DNA of 57,016 nucleotides, taken from positions 1 through 57,016 of the forward strand of contig NZ_KZ478019.1 of NCBI RefSeq assembly GCF_002837185.1. Direction: 5' to 3'. The stretch comes from Pseudomonas fluorescens. GTDB taxonomy: Bacteria > Pseudomonadota > Gammaproteobacteria > Pseudomonadales > Pseudomonadaceae. A program made the position numbers and the translations under genes. Positions within the stretch are counted from its first letter, which is position 1. Each line of letters opens with the position of its first letter. Below, piece by piece: positions 8,942 to 16,975 of this stretch. Under the pieces are notes generated by a model. That model did no database searches and was not told where the DNA came from. It saw only the letters and a list, made by a program, of their open reading frames with translations.

Positions 8942-9121
8942 GGCCGCGACTCTACCACCGAAGCCACAAAAGGATGAAGCGCAGCGCACCCCTGTGGCAG
9001 AACGTCGCAGATTACGCGAGGTGCCCAGGGTTGCTAGACTCTGCACCCTTCTCGTTACTCCTTTTCAAAGCCGGGTGGGCAACTCCAGAGCCATTCAGGC
9101 GTTTCACAGGATGCACAGTTG

Positions 9122-9730
9122 ATGAGTACGTTATTCACCCGCCGCAAAGTGCTGACCGGTATGGGCCTGTTGGGCCTGGGCAGCCTGCTGGGCGGCTGTG
9201 ACTACAGCCCCAAGCTGAATTTCAAGTACGGCAAGGACCTCAGTGACAAGATCATGGGGCGCACCTTCAAGCTCAAGAACACAGACGGCGAAACCGTCAC
9301 CCTGAGCTCGTACCGTGGCCTGATGCCCGTAGTGTTCTTCGGCTTCACCCAGTGCCCGGCGGTCTGCCCGACCACCCTGGCGCGCGCCGCCCAGGCCAAG
9401 AAGCTGATGGGCCGCGACGGTGAAATCATGCAGGTGGTGTTCATCACCCTGGACCCCGAGCGCGACACCCCCGAGATACTCGACAAATACGTCAAGGCCT
9501 TCGACCCCAGTTTCGAAGCCCTCTACGGCACCCCGGAAGAAATCGCCGTGGCCGCCAAGGAATTCGGGATCTTTTATGAAAAGACTCCTGCCGGCGACAC
9601 CTACACCCTGTCCCACACCGCCACCAGCTTCGTGTTCGATACCCGTGGCAACCTGCGCCTTGGCTTGCAGGCATCCCTTACCGCTAAAGAGTGCGCAGAA
9701 GACCTGCTCACCGTCATGGAGGTCTGCTAA
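9122..9730 (+). CDS. SCO1/SenC-family copper chaperone
   Basis: 202 residues. The N-terminus carries arginines and then a lipobox-like LGGC, so the protein is probably an envelope lipoprotein. The thioredoxin-fold domain has the copper-binding CxxxC (FTQCPAVCPTT) and the distal histidine (LSHTATS). SCO proteins deliver copper to the CuA centre of cytochrome c oxidase. Its stop overlaps the start of the PCuAC gene (TAATG), so the two are translationally coupled. Confidence 0.9.
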   Translation: MSTLFTRRKVLTGMGLLGLGSLLGGCDYSPKLNFKYGKDLSDKIMGRTFKLKNTDGETVTLSSYRGLMPVVFFGFTQCPAVCPTTLARAAQAKKLMGRDGEIMQVVFITLDPERDTPEILDKYVKAFDPSFEALYGTPEEIAVAAKEFGIFYEKTPAGDTYTLSHTATSFVFDTRGNLRLGLQASLTAKECAEDLLTVMEVC

Positions 9731-10212
9731 TGACTGCCGTTCAACACTTCAAGCGTCTCACCCTCGGCCTCACCCTGCTGGGTCTTGCCGCCCACGCCAG
9801 CGCCCAGGTGCAAGTGAGCGACGCCTGGGTGCGTGCCACCGTGCCGGGCCAGCCTTCCAGCGGCGCGTTCATGACCATCACCGCCGACAGCGACAGCCAA
9901 TTGCTGCGCGTGGCATCACCGGTGGCCAAGGACGTGCAGATCCATGAAATGAGCATGCGGGACGACGTGATGCGCATGGGCCCGGTGGACTCGGTAGCCC
10001 TGCCCGCAGGCAAAGCCGTCAAGCTCGATCCGAATGGCTACCACGTGATGCTGATGGGCCTGACCGGCCAGATCAAGGAAGGCGACCAGGTGCCGCTGAC
10101 CCTTGTGGTGAAAGACCCCAAGGGCGCTGAGCAGACCATTGAAGTGAAGGCGCCAGCGCGTGGTTTGGATGGGATGGATCATAGCCAAATGGACCATAGC
10201 AAGATGCATTGA
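9730..10212 (+). CDS. PCuAC-type periplasmic copper chaperone
   Basis: 160 residues with a signal peptide cleaved near ASA-QVQ. The PCuAC copper motif is visible (IHEMSMRDDVMRM, then YHVMLMG). The C-terminus carries a His/Met tail (MDHSQMDHSKMH) likely to bind extra Cu(I). GGAGG lies 9 nt before the start. Partnership with SCO matches the known handover of Cu(I) from PCuAC to SCO and the CuA site. Confidence 0.9.
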   Translation: MTAVQHFKRLTLGLTLLGLAAHASAQVQVSDAWVRATVPGQPSSGAFMTITADSDSQLLRVASPVAKDVQIHEMSMRDDVMRMGPVDSVALPAGKAVKLDPNGYHVMLMGLTGQIKEGDQVPLTLVVKDPKGAEQTIEVKAPARGLDGMDHSQMDHSKMH

Positions 10213-10230
10213 AGCCCAGCTCGGTCAGAA

Positions 10231-10322
10231 ATGTGGGAGGGGGCTTGCCCCCGATGGCGATATATCAGCCACCTATACGGTGACTGGCACCCTGCTATCG
10301 GGGGCAAGCCCCCTCCCACATT
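10231..10322. repeat. Paired inverted REP element (REPIN)
   Basis: Two REP copies in opposite orientation: GTGGGAGGGGGCTTGCCCCCGAT on the left, ATCGGGGGCAAGCCCCCTCCCAC on the right, with about 45 bp of variable DNA between. It is located between the convergent PCuAC and GNAT genes. Confidence 0.9.
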
Positions 10323-10326
10323 TGGT

Positions 10327-10809
10327 TCAAGACTGACTCATGAGCCGCAGGCGCTTCACCATCGGCACACACGCCAACACCAACCCCGACGGCGAGCGAT
10401 ACACCGCCTGCTCATCCCCGACATACCCGCATGCCTTGTAGAAACTCACCGCATTGAGCGTCGCATCCAATACCACTTCTTCAACAGCGATGTGACGCGC
10501 GACCGTCTCCAAGTGATCGAGCATTGCCTTGCCATACCCTCGTCCAGTGAATGCGGGGCGTACAAACAAAGCGCCGACTTCATGGTTGGCAAGATCGAGC
10601 ATGCCGGTGGCGACTGGCTCGCCGTTCACACAGCCCAGGTAGAAGTGCTTTTCCATCAGCACGCTGTAACCATCGCTCGCACTGCCACGCGTCCATAGCG
10701 CCATTTGCTCTGCGGTACAGGCGCCGATGCATTGGCCGAGAATGGCCTCACGACGAATCTCGAACGCGCTGTCGGCATCATCTGGCGTAGCTCGTTTTAT
10801 CTGCAACAC
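10327..10809 (-). CDS. GNAT-family N-acetyltransferase
   Basis: 160 residues from a GTG at 10809 (AAGGAG 6 nt upstream); a TTG one codon later is also possible, and ORF extension to 10833 is not supported by a ribosome site. GNAT motif A is seen as FVRPAFTGRGYGKAML (acetyl-CoA pyrophosphate loop), followed by LNAVSFYKACGY. Substrate unknown. Confidence 0.82.
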   Translation of the reverse strand: MLQIKRATPDDADSAFEIRREAILGQCIGACTAEQMALWTRGSASDGYSVLMEKHFYLGCVNGEPVATGMLDLANHEVGALFVRPAFTGRGYGKAMLDHLETVARHIAVEEVVLDATLNAVSFYKACGYVGDEQAVYRSPSGLVLACVPMVKRLRLMSQS

Positions 10810-10984
10810 AGCTCTCTCCTTCCATGAGCTCAATGTGCCATTAGCCCATGTGTGCTAATCGACCCGCCCCTCCACCGGCGCTATATTCCCCGGCACTTCC
10901 AACGCTCAGCCAACACCGCGCCTTCAATGCGCGAGGGATCGTTGCGCGCTGGAAAAACCAAAACAATCCCAAGGAAGAAGCATT

Positions 10985-11320
10985 ATGAAACCCTCATCCC
11001 CTGTAACGCGCCTTGCTCTGCTCGGCGCCTTGATCATCGTTGTCGCCGGATGCAGCAATATCAAACCCACCGAGGACCATCTCAAGAAGCTCTCAGAGAC
11101 CAACCTGGGCGAACCGGTCAAACGTGTCTCCAATGTACGCAGCGACTCCATGAGCACCTACTACGTGGCCAACACTGCGTCCGGCGAGTACAACTGCTCA
11201 GTGCCTAGCGGTGCAAGCGGCGGCTTGTTTGCGATTGCCAGCTTTGGCCTGATGAAACCCGCAGCCTATTGCATGCCCAAGGGTGCGCGAGGCAATGGGT
11301 TGACGCCATTCATGCAATAG
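10985..11320 (+). CDS. Small lipoprotein of unknown function
   Basis: 111 residues. Signal sequence with lipobox (IVVAGC, Cys23); the mature part has two further cysteines (YNCSVP, AYCMP) that could form a disulfide. AAGAAG precedes the ATG. No family recognised. Confidence 0.75.
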   Translation: MKPSSPVTRLALLGALIIVVAGCSNIKPTEDHLKKLSETNLGEPVKRVSNVRSDSMSTYYVANTASGEYNCSVPSGASGGLFAIASFGLMKPAAYCMPKGARGNGLTPFMQ

Positions 11321-12923
11321 TTTTTCCCTGACTGAGCTCACGCAGGGCGCCGCGCAGTTCCGCAGGGCGCACCGGTTTGGACAGAATGGCGATCTGACGG
11401 TCGTGCAACGCCGCCTGGATTTTCTCCACGTCGTGCCCGGTGAGGATCAGCGCCGGCACCGCCCAGCCGCGTTGCCGGCGCAGGTGGTCGATGCATTCGA
11501 TGCCGGTGGCGTGGTTGCCCAGGTCATAGTCGGCGACGATGATGTCGCAGTCGCTGACCAAGCCCTGTCCCGTGGACTCGGCCTGCACCTCGCAACCCCA
11601 GCGTTCGAGCAGGGCCTGGGTGGCCAGCAGCACGTTGTGGTCATCTTCCACCAGGCACACTTTCAAACCGCTGAGCAGGCCAGCCTGGCGTGCGTCGTCA
11701 CGCAATGCCGGTTGAGCCGGCGCAGTGGCCAGGGCCAGGCCATGCAGACTTACCGACGTGCCACGGCCCACCCGCGAACGCAGGCTCACCTGCAGCCCCA
11801 TCAACTGCCCCAGGCGCTTGACGATGGACAGCCCCAGGCCAACGCCCTCGACGTCCTTGTCGCGCAGTTGGCGCACGCGATAGAACTCTTCGAAGACCTT
11901 GGCCAGATGCTCCCCCGCAATCCCCCGGCCCTGGTCATGCACCTCTACCACCAGGCGGTTATCACGAATACGCGCACCGATCAGCACTGGCCGTTGCGCG
12001 CCATACTTGAAGCAATTGGAGAGCAGGTTTTGCACCATGGTCGCCAGCATCCCCGGATCCACCAGCACCCAGTGGGCGCAAGGTCGCAAGCGCAACTCCA
12101 CGCCCGCCCAGCGTGCGGCTTCGGCGTTCTGGCGTACCAGGTCGGCGAGAAAATCGCCCAAGTGGATCACTTGGTGTTTGGGCAGCAGACGCCCGTTGTC
12201 CAGGGTGTAGAGGTCGAGAATGGAACGGAACAACTGCGAGACATTGAGCAGCGAGCGATCGATATTGTCCACCAGACGCCGCTCGTCATCGCCCAGGCGG
12301 GCTTCGCGCAGGCAGGCGGTGAACAGACCGATGGAGTGGATCGGCTGGCGCAGGTCATGACTGGCCTGGGCGAGAAAGCGGGATTTTTCCAGGTTGGCGG
12401 CGATGGCTTGCTCGGAGGCCTTGCGCGTGCGCTCCAGGAGGATATGCGCGTATACCGGAATCACCGTGCTGGTGATCATCAGCATCAGCACCATGAAGGG
12501 CTGTGCCTGCCACCACGGCGTGAGCTGGTATACGATCAACAGCGCCAGCAACGCCAGCCCCGTGGCAATCGCCAGGTAGCGCGATCCGTAGCGCATGCCG
12601 TTGCCGAGGTTGACCCACACCATCACTGCATACAGCGGCAACGCCGCCTCACCGCCCACCACCAGGCCGAACGAAGTGCCGGTGTAGTCGTGGAGCATGC
12701 CGAAAATCCGTCGCGCCGGGTAATGCCCGGGCCAACGCGCGATCACCTGGCGCAAGGCAATGGACGCCAGCAGAAACAGGAAGATGTACAGGATCACCGG
12801 CAGGTAGGTGTCCAGCGAATGCCCAGGCAAAAAACCCAGCACGCTTATATACACAATGGCGATAGTTGCCACCACAATGCGCAGGTTAGCCTGGTCGAGT
12901 TCGGAGTTGGTCTCGAGACCCAT
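11310..12923 (-). CDS. Hybrid sensor histidine kinase with C-terminal receiver
   Basis: 537 residues. The N-terminal 165 residues hold about six transmembrane helices in place of a periplasmic sensor. A HisKA domain follows with FLAQASHDLRQPIHS (His189), then a HATPase domain (NLLSNCFKYG, DQGRGI, GVGLGLSIVKRL) and a receiver domain (VCLVEDDHNVLL; phospho-acceptor in DIIVADYDLG, near residue 460). The RQP variant of the H-box is typical of kinases paired with LuxR-type regulators. It is divergent from such a regulator 112 bp away, its probable partner. The 3' end overlaps the lipoprotein gene by 11 bp. Confidence 0.9.
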   Translation of the reverse strand: MGLETNSELDQANLRIVVATIAIVYISVLGFLPGHSLDTYLPVILYIFLFLLASIALRQVIARWPGHYPARRIFGMLHDYTGTSFGLVVGGEAALPLYAVMVWVNLGNGMRYGSRYLAIATGLALLALLIVYQLTPWWQAQPFMVLMLMITSTVIPVYAHILLERTRKASEQAIAANLEKSRFLAQASHDLRQPIHSIGLFTACLREARLGDDERRLVDNIDRSLLNVSQLFRSILDLYTLDNGRLLPKHQVIHLGDFLADLVRQNAEAARWAGVELRLRPCAHWVLVDPGMLATMVQNLLSNCFKYGAQRPVLIGARIRDNRLVVEVHDQGRGIAGEHLAKVFEEFYRVRQLRDKDVEGVGLGLSIVKRLGQLMGLQVSLRSRVGRGTSVSLHGLALATAPAQPALRDDARQAGLLSGLKVCLVEDDHNVLLATQALLERWGCEVQAESTGQGLVSDCDIIVADYDLGNHATGIECIDHLRRQRGWAVPALILTGHDVEKIQAALHDRQIAILSKPVRPAELRGALRELSQGKTIA

Positions 12924-13035
12924 GGGTTACGTCCTTGTTGTCATAGCCCTGGCCCTTTGTACGAGCGAGGCGGGCATTGGGCCCGATAATAAAACAGCAT
13001 GCCTGCACACAGCCATGCCCAGCAAGGAGCTCACC

Positions 13036-13638
13036 ATGACCGGCCGGATTATCATCGCCGACGACCATCCGATGTTTCGCGAGGCCATGGCGCGCACTGT
13101 GCAACGCCTGCTACCCGAGGCCCGGGTACAGGAAGCCGGTGACCTGGATGCGGTGCATGGGTTGCTGCTCGACCCAAGCGACATCGATACCCTGATCCTC
13201 GACCTGCGCTTTCCCGGCCTGACCTGCATCAGCCAGCTCGCCGACCTGCGCCGGCAACTGCGGCGTACCACATTAATCGTTGTATCGATGGTGGATGATC
13301 CGGCACTGATCGAACAGGTCATGACCTTGGGCGTCGACGGCTTTATCGGCAAGAACATCGCCCCCAACGAGATCGGCCAGGCGCTGCTGGCGATCCGCGA
13401 CGGTGAAGTGCTGGTCAAGTTCGCTCCCTCCGGCCTGCTGCCGCTGGACACCCATACCCTCACCCCCCGCCAGCAGGACGTGCTGCGCCTGATTGCCCAA
13501 GGCAAGACCAACAAGGAAATCGCCAAGGCCCTGGATATTTCACCGTTTACCGTGCGCATTCATGTGTCGTCGTTGCTGCGCAGCTTGAAGGTCACGACGC
13601 GGGCAGCGGCGGCGGTGAAATACTCCGGGGAGTTCTAG
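13036..13638 (+). CDS. LuxR/NarL-type response regulator
   Basis: 200 residues from the ATG at 13036, with AAGGAG 6 nt upstream. The receiver domain has the acidic pair ADDHP and the phospho-acceptor Asp56 (LILDLRFPG); the C-terminal helix-turn-helix is LTPRQQDVLRLIAQGKTNKEIAKALDIS. It is the likely partner of the divergent hybrid kinase. It is also the last gene before the AT-rich island. Confidence 0.9.
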   Translation: MTGRIIIADDHPMFREAMARTVQRLLPEARVQEAGDLDAVHGLLLDPSDIDTLILDLRFPGLTCISQLADLRRQLRRTTLIVVSMVDDPALIEQVMTLGVDGFIGKNIAPNEIGQALLAIRDGEVLVKFAPSGLLPLDTHTLTPRQQDVLRLIAQGKTNKEIAKALDISPFTVRIHVSSLLRSLKVTTRAAAAVKYSGEF

Positions 13639-13799
13639 GCGTCTGCGTGACGCATGCCTCAACGTGAGTTGCGATTGATGCAGATCAATATCCGGACGGG
13701 TGCGGGACTTTGTATTTATAGAATGCTTGGGTGGACCGTCAATGGAGCAAATACCAGTGGCACATTAATGCCGGATGAAATCAGAAAAACAACTGCATA

Positions 13800-15128
13800 T
13801 CATACCGAGTCACCCGCTAAATCCTTGAAATTAAATTGACCACAGCAAACATACACAATCAGAGCAACTAACAGGCAGCACATACTAAGCACCAGTACCT
13901 CCATGAGTATTTCCGGAGGGCTTTCAATACCTACAAATGTCAAGTAGAGAGAATAAGAAGCATAAATAATTATCACAATTACCTGTATCGCACTCAGAGC
14001 AGTGGCACGATTATTTTCCGGAAGCATCACAAGAACGGTTGACTGGATGATATTTTGACCCAGCGTAAGAAATGCACGAAAAAAAAGAACAAAAACAATT
14101 AAAGAAAGCAATTGATATTCATAATAACAGCCAAGCCATGCCAAAAAAGACAGCGACGCCACGCTAAAATAGGAAATGAAAAGCAACGCTATGTCAGCGA
14201 ATTTTCTCGTCAAGAACGGGACGAGCCAGCCCTTTACCAAATGCGCCAAATCAAAAGAGGCCAGCATCAGAAAAATTATTGCGCCGCCTTTGACATCAAC
14301 CGCCCTAATATCGACCTCGCGCAATTGTGAAATCATAAGATAGGTGTGTACGTGAATCATTAGCAGTGTTGAAAAAACCATCAATAATGAAAACCCATAA
14401 AAATAGATACGCTTATCAAGTGCTCCGCTAATAAGCCATGACTTAAGATGCTTTAACTCTGCAATGTAAGACGCGCATGCCACCCTGACTCTATTCTTTT
14501 GAAGAACGTATCCCTGATCCGGCACCAAGCTCTGAAAATACATAGCAAAACCGACAAATGCTACGGCTGGCAAAAACAATATATATTCTTCTCCCTCCCA
14601 ATACCTGGCCCAGAAAAACAGAATCGCCATTACGACCACTGGAAAAAAAGACGCAAAATATGCGCCATGACCTTGAGAAAGAGAAAGTGTCCTAATTTTG
14701 AAACTCGTGCGTTCTACGGCAGGTATGGAAAGAGCTTCCCTATCAATTAAATCTTGTAATAAAGCTTGAAATGACCCGGAAGAAAGCGCCCCACCCAACG
14801 CGGAAAGCACACTACTTATGACCACCATTATTAAACTGAAATCATCACTTGATGCCACGACAGCCACGACGATAAAAACGCAAGCCATAGAATAAAATAT
14901 GCACGCATACACCATGGATCGCGCGTGCCCTATGATGTCAGCCACCACACCACTTGGAACTTCCAGTATGCAGGATACATAAAACGCAATCGTGACTCTA
15001 AGAGAAACGGCATAAGCGGGCAACCCTCCAAAAACGCCTATAATCAAATGAGCCATTTGAGCGGCGGCAGACTCATTCCCCTTGGAAATATTCTGCAGGT
15101 ATCCCACCGTACGTGTTAAATCACTCAT
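13800..15128 (-). CDS. MFS transporter of the RiPP operon
   Basis: 442 residues from the ATG at 15128, which overlaps the TfuA stop by 8 bp and has AGGGGG 4 nt upstream; a longer start at 15167 is less likely. Twelve hydrophobic helices and MFS-like loops (SGVVADIIGHARS after TM2-3) are seen. It is the last gene of the operon and the only transporter in it, so it probably exports the modified peptide and may give self-protection. Codon use is AT-rich like the rest of the island. No recognisable terminator follows. Confidence 0.82.
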   Translation of the reverse strand: MSDLTRTVGYLQNISKGNESAAAQMAHLIIGVFGGLPAYAVSLRVTIAFYVSCILEVPSGVVADIIGHARSMVYACIFYSMACVFIVVAVVASSDDFSLIMVVISSVLSALGGALSSGSFQALLQDLIDREALSIPAVERTSFKIRTLSLSQGHGAYFASFFPVVVMAILFFWARYWEGEEYILFLPAVAFVGFAMYFQSLVPDQGYVLQKNRVRVACASYIAELKHLKSWLISGALDKRIYFYGFSLLMVFSTLLMIHVHTYLMISQLREVDIRAVDVKGGAIIFLMLASFDLAHLVKGWLVPFLTRKFADIALLFISYFSVASLSFLAWLGCYYEYQLLSLIVFVLFFRAFLTLGQNIIQSTVLVMLPENNRATALSAIQVIVIIIYASYSLYLTFVGIESPPEILMEVLVLSMCCLLVALIVYVCCGQFNFKDLAGDSV

Positions 15129-15807
15129 GCAGCCCCCTTTTTTTATATAAACCCCATATATAATCACACGCTAATAAAGCATCCAGCTTTTTTGGGTGGC
15201 AACTCGCGTCATGACTCATATCCAAAAAAACTTCAGCGAGCTCCCCTTTCCCATGCGCGATAGAAAATTCTGACGCTACACTTTTCCTGTTCCGGTCATA
15301 CCAGGGCGTTCGCCTGAGGAAGCTTAAAAATTTCCGGTGATTGACCGATGACAGCGATTGCGAGCGTTGAAGAATGCGTCCTATGTAGTCTGCGTGAACA
15401 TAGGATATCGTTATCTCTTTACTCGGCACACCCGCATAGACGACTGAAACATCCGCATCAGACTTATAGTAACCCAGTTGATACCCCATGTAGACATGTC
15501 CAACGCCTACCATGCCTGCGCTATTACAGTCGGCGGCCCTCAGTGCGCCCATGCTGGACGACCCAAGCAAAAGCCAGCCTTTTTGTAGTACGCGAAGACA
15601 CTCAACCGGACTAACACTCAACGTACTTCCAAATACACCATCTGTAATTAGAACACAGCCGGAGCGCCGTTTATCACCTGCCAACGCCTCAAGGTCTCCG
15701 CGCCGTATAGGGGGTCTAAAATCGAAATATTTTCCATATTTTTCCATTGCAAGCTCAAGCGATGGACCGCCGAATACAATGGGCTTATACCTTGGTGAAA
15801 TCAGCAT
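15121..15807 (-). CDS. TfuA-like protein (YcaO partner)
   Basis: 228 residues from the ATG at 15807, which has GGAAG 8 nt upstream and overlaps the YcaO gene by 23 bp; an ATG at 15840 lacks a ribosome site. The TfuA core is clear: VLITDGVFGSTLSVSP, then LLLGSSSMGALRAAD, GMVGVGHVYMGYQLG and a DADVSV segment. In thioviridamide-type pathways and in methyl-coenzyme M reductase modification, TfuA pairs with YcaO to make a peptide thioamide, apparently by delivering sulfur. A thioamide is therefore the expected product here. Confidence 0.88.
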   Translation of the reverse strand: MLISPRYKPIVFGGPSLELAMEKYGKYFDFRPPIRRGDLEALAGDKRRSGCVLITDGVFGSTLSVSPVECLRVLQKGWLLLGSSSMGALRAADCNSAGMVGVGHVYMGYQLGYYKSDADVSVVYAGVPSKEITISYVHADYIGRILQRSQSLSSVNHRKFLSFLRRTPWYDRNRKSVASEFSIAHGKGELAEVFLDMSHDASCHPKKLDALLACDYIWGLYKKRGLHE

Positions 15808-16969
15808 GTGTTTTTCTTCCAGGATTAACCAGAAAGTCATTTAAGTCCGGCACGACAATTTTTACAACTTTCAGTGGTAGCGTGTCATGACTAAGATCAC
15901 ACATGACGCACGGGCCCTTGATTATGTCCTGTAGCGAATTCAAGATTCTTTTCAGGGCCCACTCGCAACTTACCGGTTTCGATGGCTGCCGGGGAAATTT
16001 CTCTAATCCATTTTGGGTAATTAATAGGTCTCTGATTTTGTAAAAATTATTAGTTTTTGAATACACTTGTTTTTTATACTTGGGGGCGGAACGGACAAGA
16101 TCTTCACGACCTCCTGACAGGCCGGTCACCAGACCTTGTATACACTCCAACAACGCACCATTTAACGCGTCTTCTTCTGAAAGCGCAGTGCTTGTCCCCG
16201 CAATCATGAATTTAGGCGCTAAACCCAACGTGTCTAATACCGCCACATAATAAGTGGGAAAAATAGCCGTAACTCTGAAAATGAGCAGTTCATAACCTTT
16301 CGAGCGAAGATCGTTTAACAAGGCACTGGACTTGACATCATCAACGCTACAAGGGTCAATGACAGCCCCCATGTTCGCGGATCGCACATGACGATAAAAA
16401 AGAGACGTTACATGACGTTCATAAACCTCCAGCATGGCAAATAGACTGGCTTCGACGATATCTCCGCCCGCCGCTAGGCCCGATGTGTTCGGCCGTATAT
16501 AGGGAGGATCGGAGCCACACCGTTTATAAGGAAAAGCCACCTCCAGCGCGGGAACCCATGCAGGTAGATTGCTATATAAATCCACCCCTCGGATCCATCT
16601 GGAGGGGTAGAAATCCTGTCCATATCCAAATTCCAGGCCCAACGTATCGCCTTCCGGGCTTAAATTGCCTGTACCCGAAAATAGTGAACGCTGGTCAATG
16701 TTTGCCGCACAATACCTTTCGAGTGCTTCTACGATTGCACCTGCGATGGCTTGACTGAGCGTAAACCCTTTGCCTTGTGTTGAAGAAACTTGCTCAAATT
16801 TAATACCCGGTCTTACGGCCGAGACGATTGAGACCCCAATATCTACGTAACTGTTTGTCTCAGTTATACGAGAAATACCCAATAAGCCGGTAAGCGGCAT
16901 TACTTTTGCTACCACTTCCTTCGCGCCAAGCAAGCGAGAGGGTATCAAGCCTACGTTCGAATCCTCCAT
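15785..16969 (-). CDS. YcaO-domain cyclodehydratase/thioamide synthetase
   Basis: 394 residues. ATP-binding YcaO motifs are present in order: SSTQGKGFT with EALERY (residues 62-86), NTSGLAAGGDIVEASLFAMLEVYERH (161-186) and AGTSTALSEEDALNGALLECIQ (258-278). The C-terminus ends in DFTKV and lacks the PxPxP tail of azoline-forming enzymes, which together with the adjacent TfuA points to thioamidation. YcaO enzymes phosphorylate a backbone amide oxygen and allow attack by a nucleophile, here presumably sulfide. The protein has no fused recognition domain, so the precursor must be recruited by a separate one. Confidence 0.92.
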   Translation of the reverse strand: MEDSNVGLIPSRLLGAKEVVAKVMPLTGLLGISRITETNSYVDIGVSIVSAVRPGIKFEQVSSTQGKGFTLSQAIAGAIVEALERYCAANIDQRSLFSGTGNLSPEGDTLGLEFGYGQDFYPSRWIRGVDLYSNLPAWVPALEVAFPYKRCGSDPPYIRPNTSGLAAGGDIVEASLFAMLEVYERHVTSLFYRHVRSANMGAVIDPCSVDDVKSSALLNDLRSKGYELLIFRVTAIFPTYYVAVLDTLGLAPKFMIAGTSTALSEEDALNGALLECIQGLVTGLSGGREDLVRSAPKYKKQVYSKTNNFYKIRDLLITQNGLEKFPRQPSKPVSCEWALKRILNSLQDIIKGPCVMCDLSHDTLPLKVVKIVVPDLNDFLVNPGRKTHADFTKV

Positions 16970-16975
16970 GATGTG

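Noticed and set aside
11403..12989. Long plus-strand frame opposite the hybrid histidine kinase
   Set aside because: Composition (Gln, His, Arg) is that of an antisense frame; the minus strand has complete kinase and receiver motifs.
13639..13799. Terminator or attachment site at the left edge of the island
   Set aside because: No stem with T-run and no repeat matching the right edge could be found by eye.
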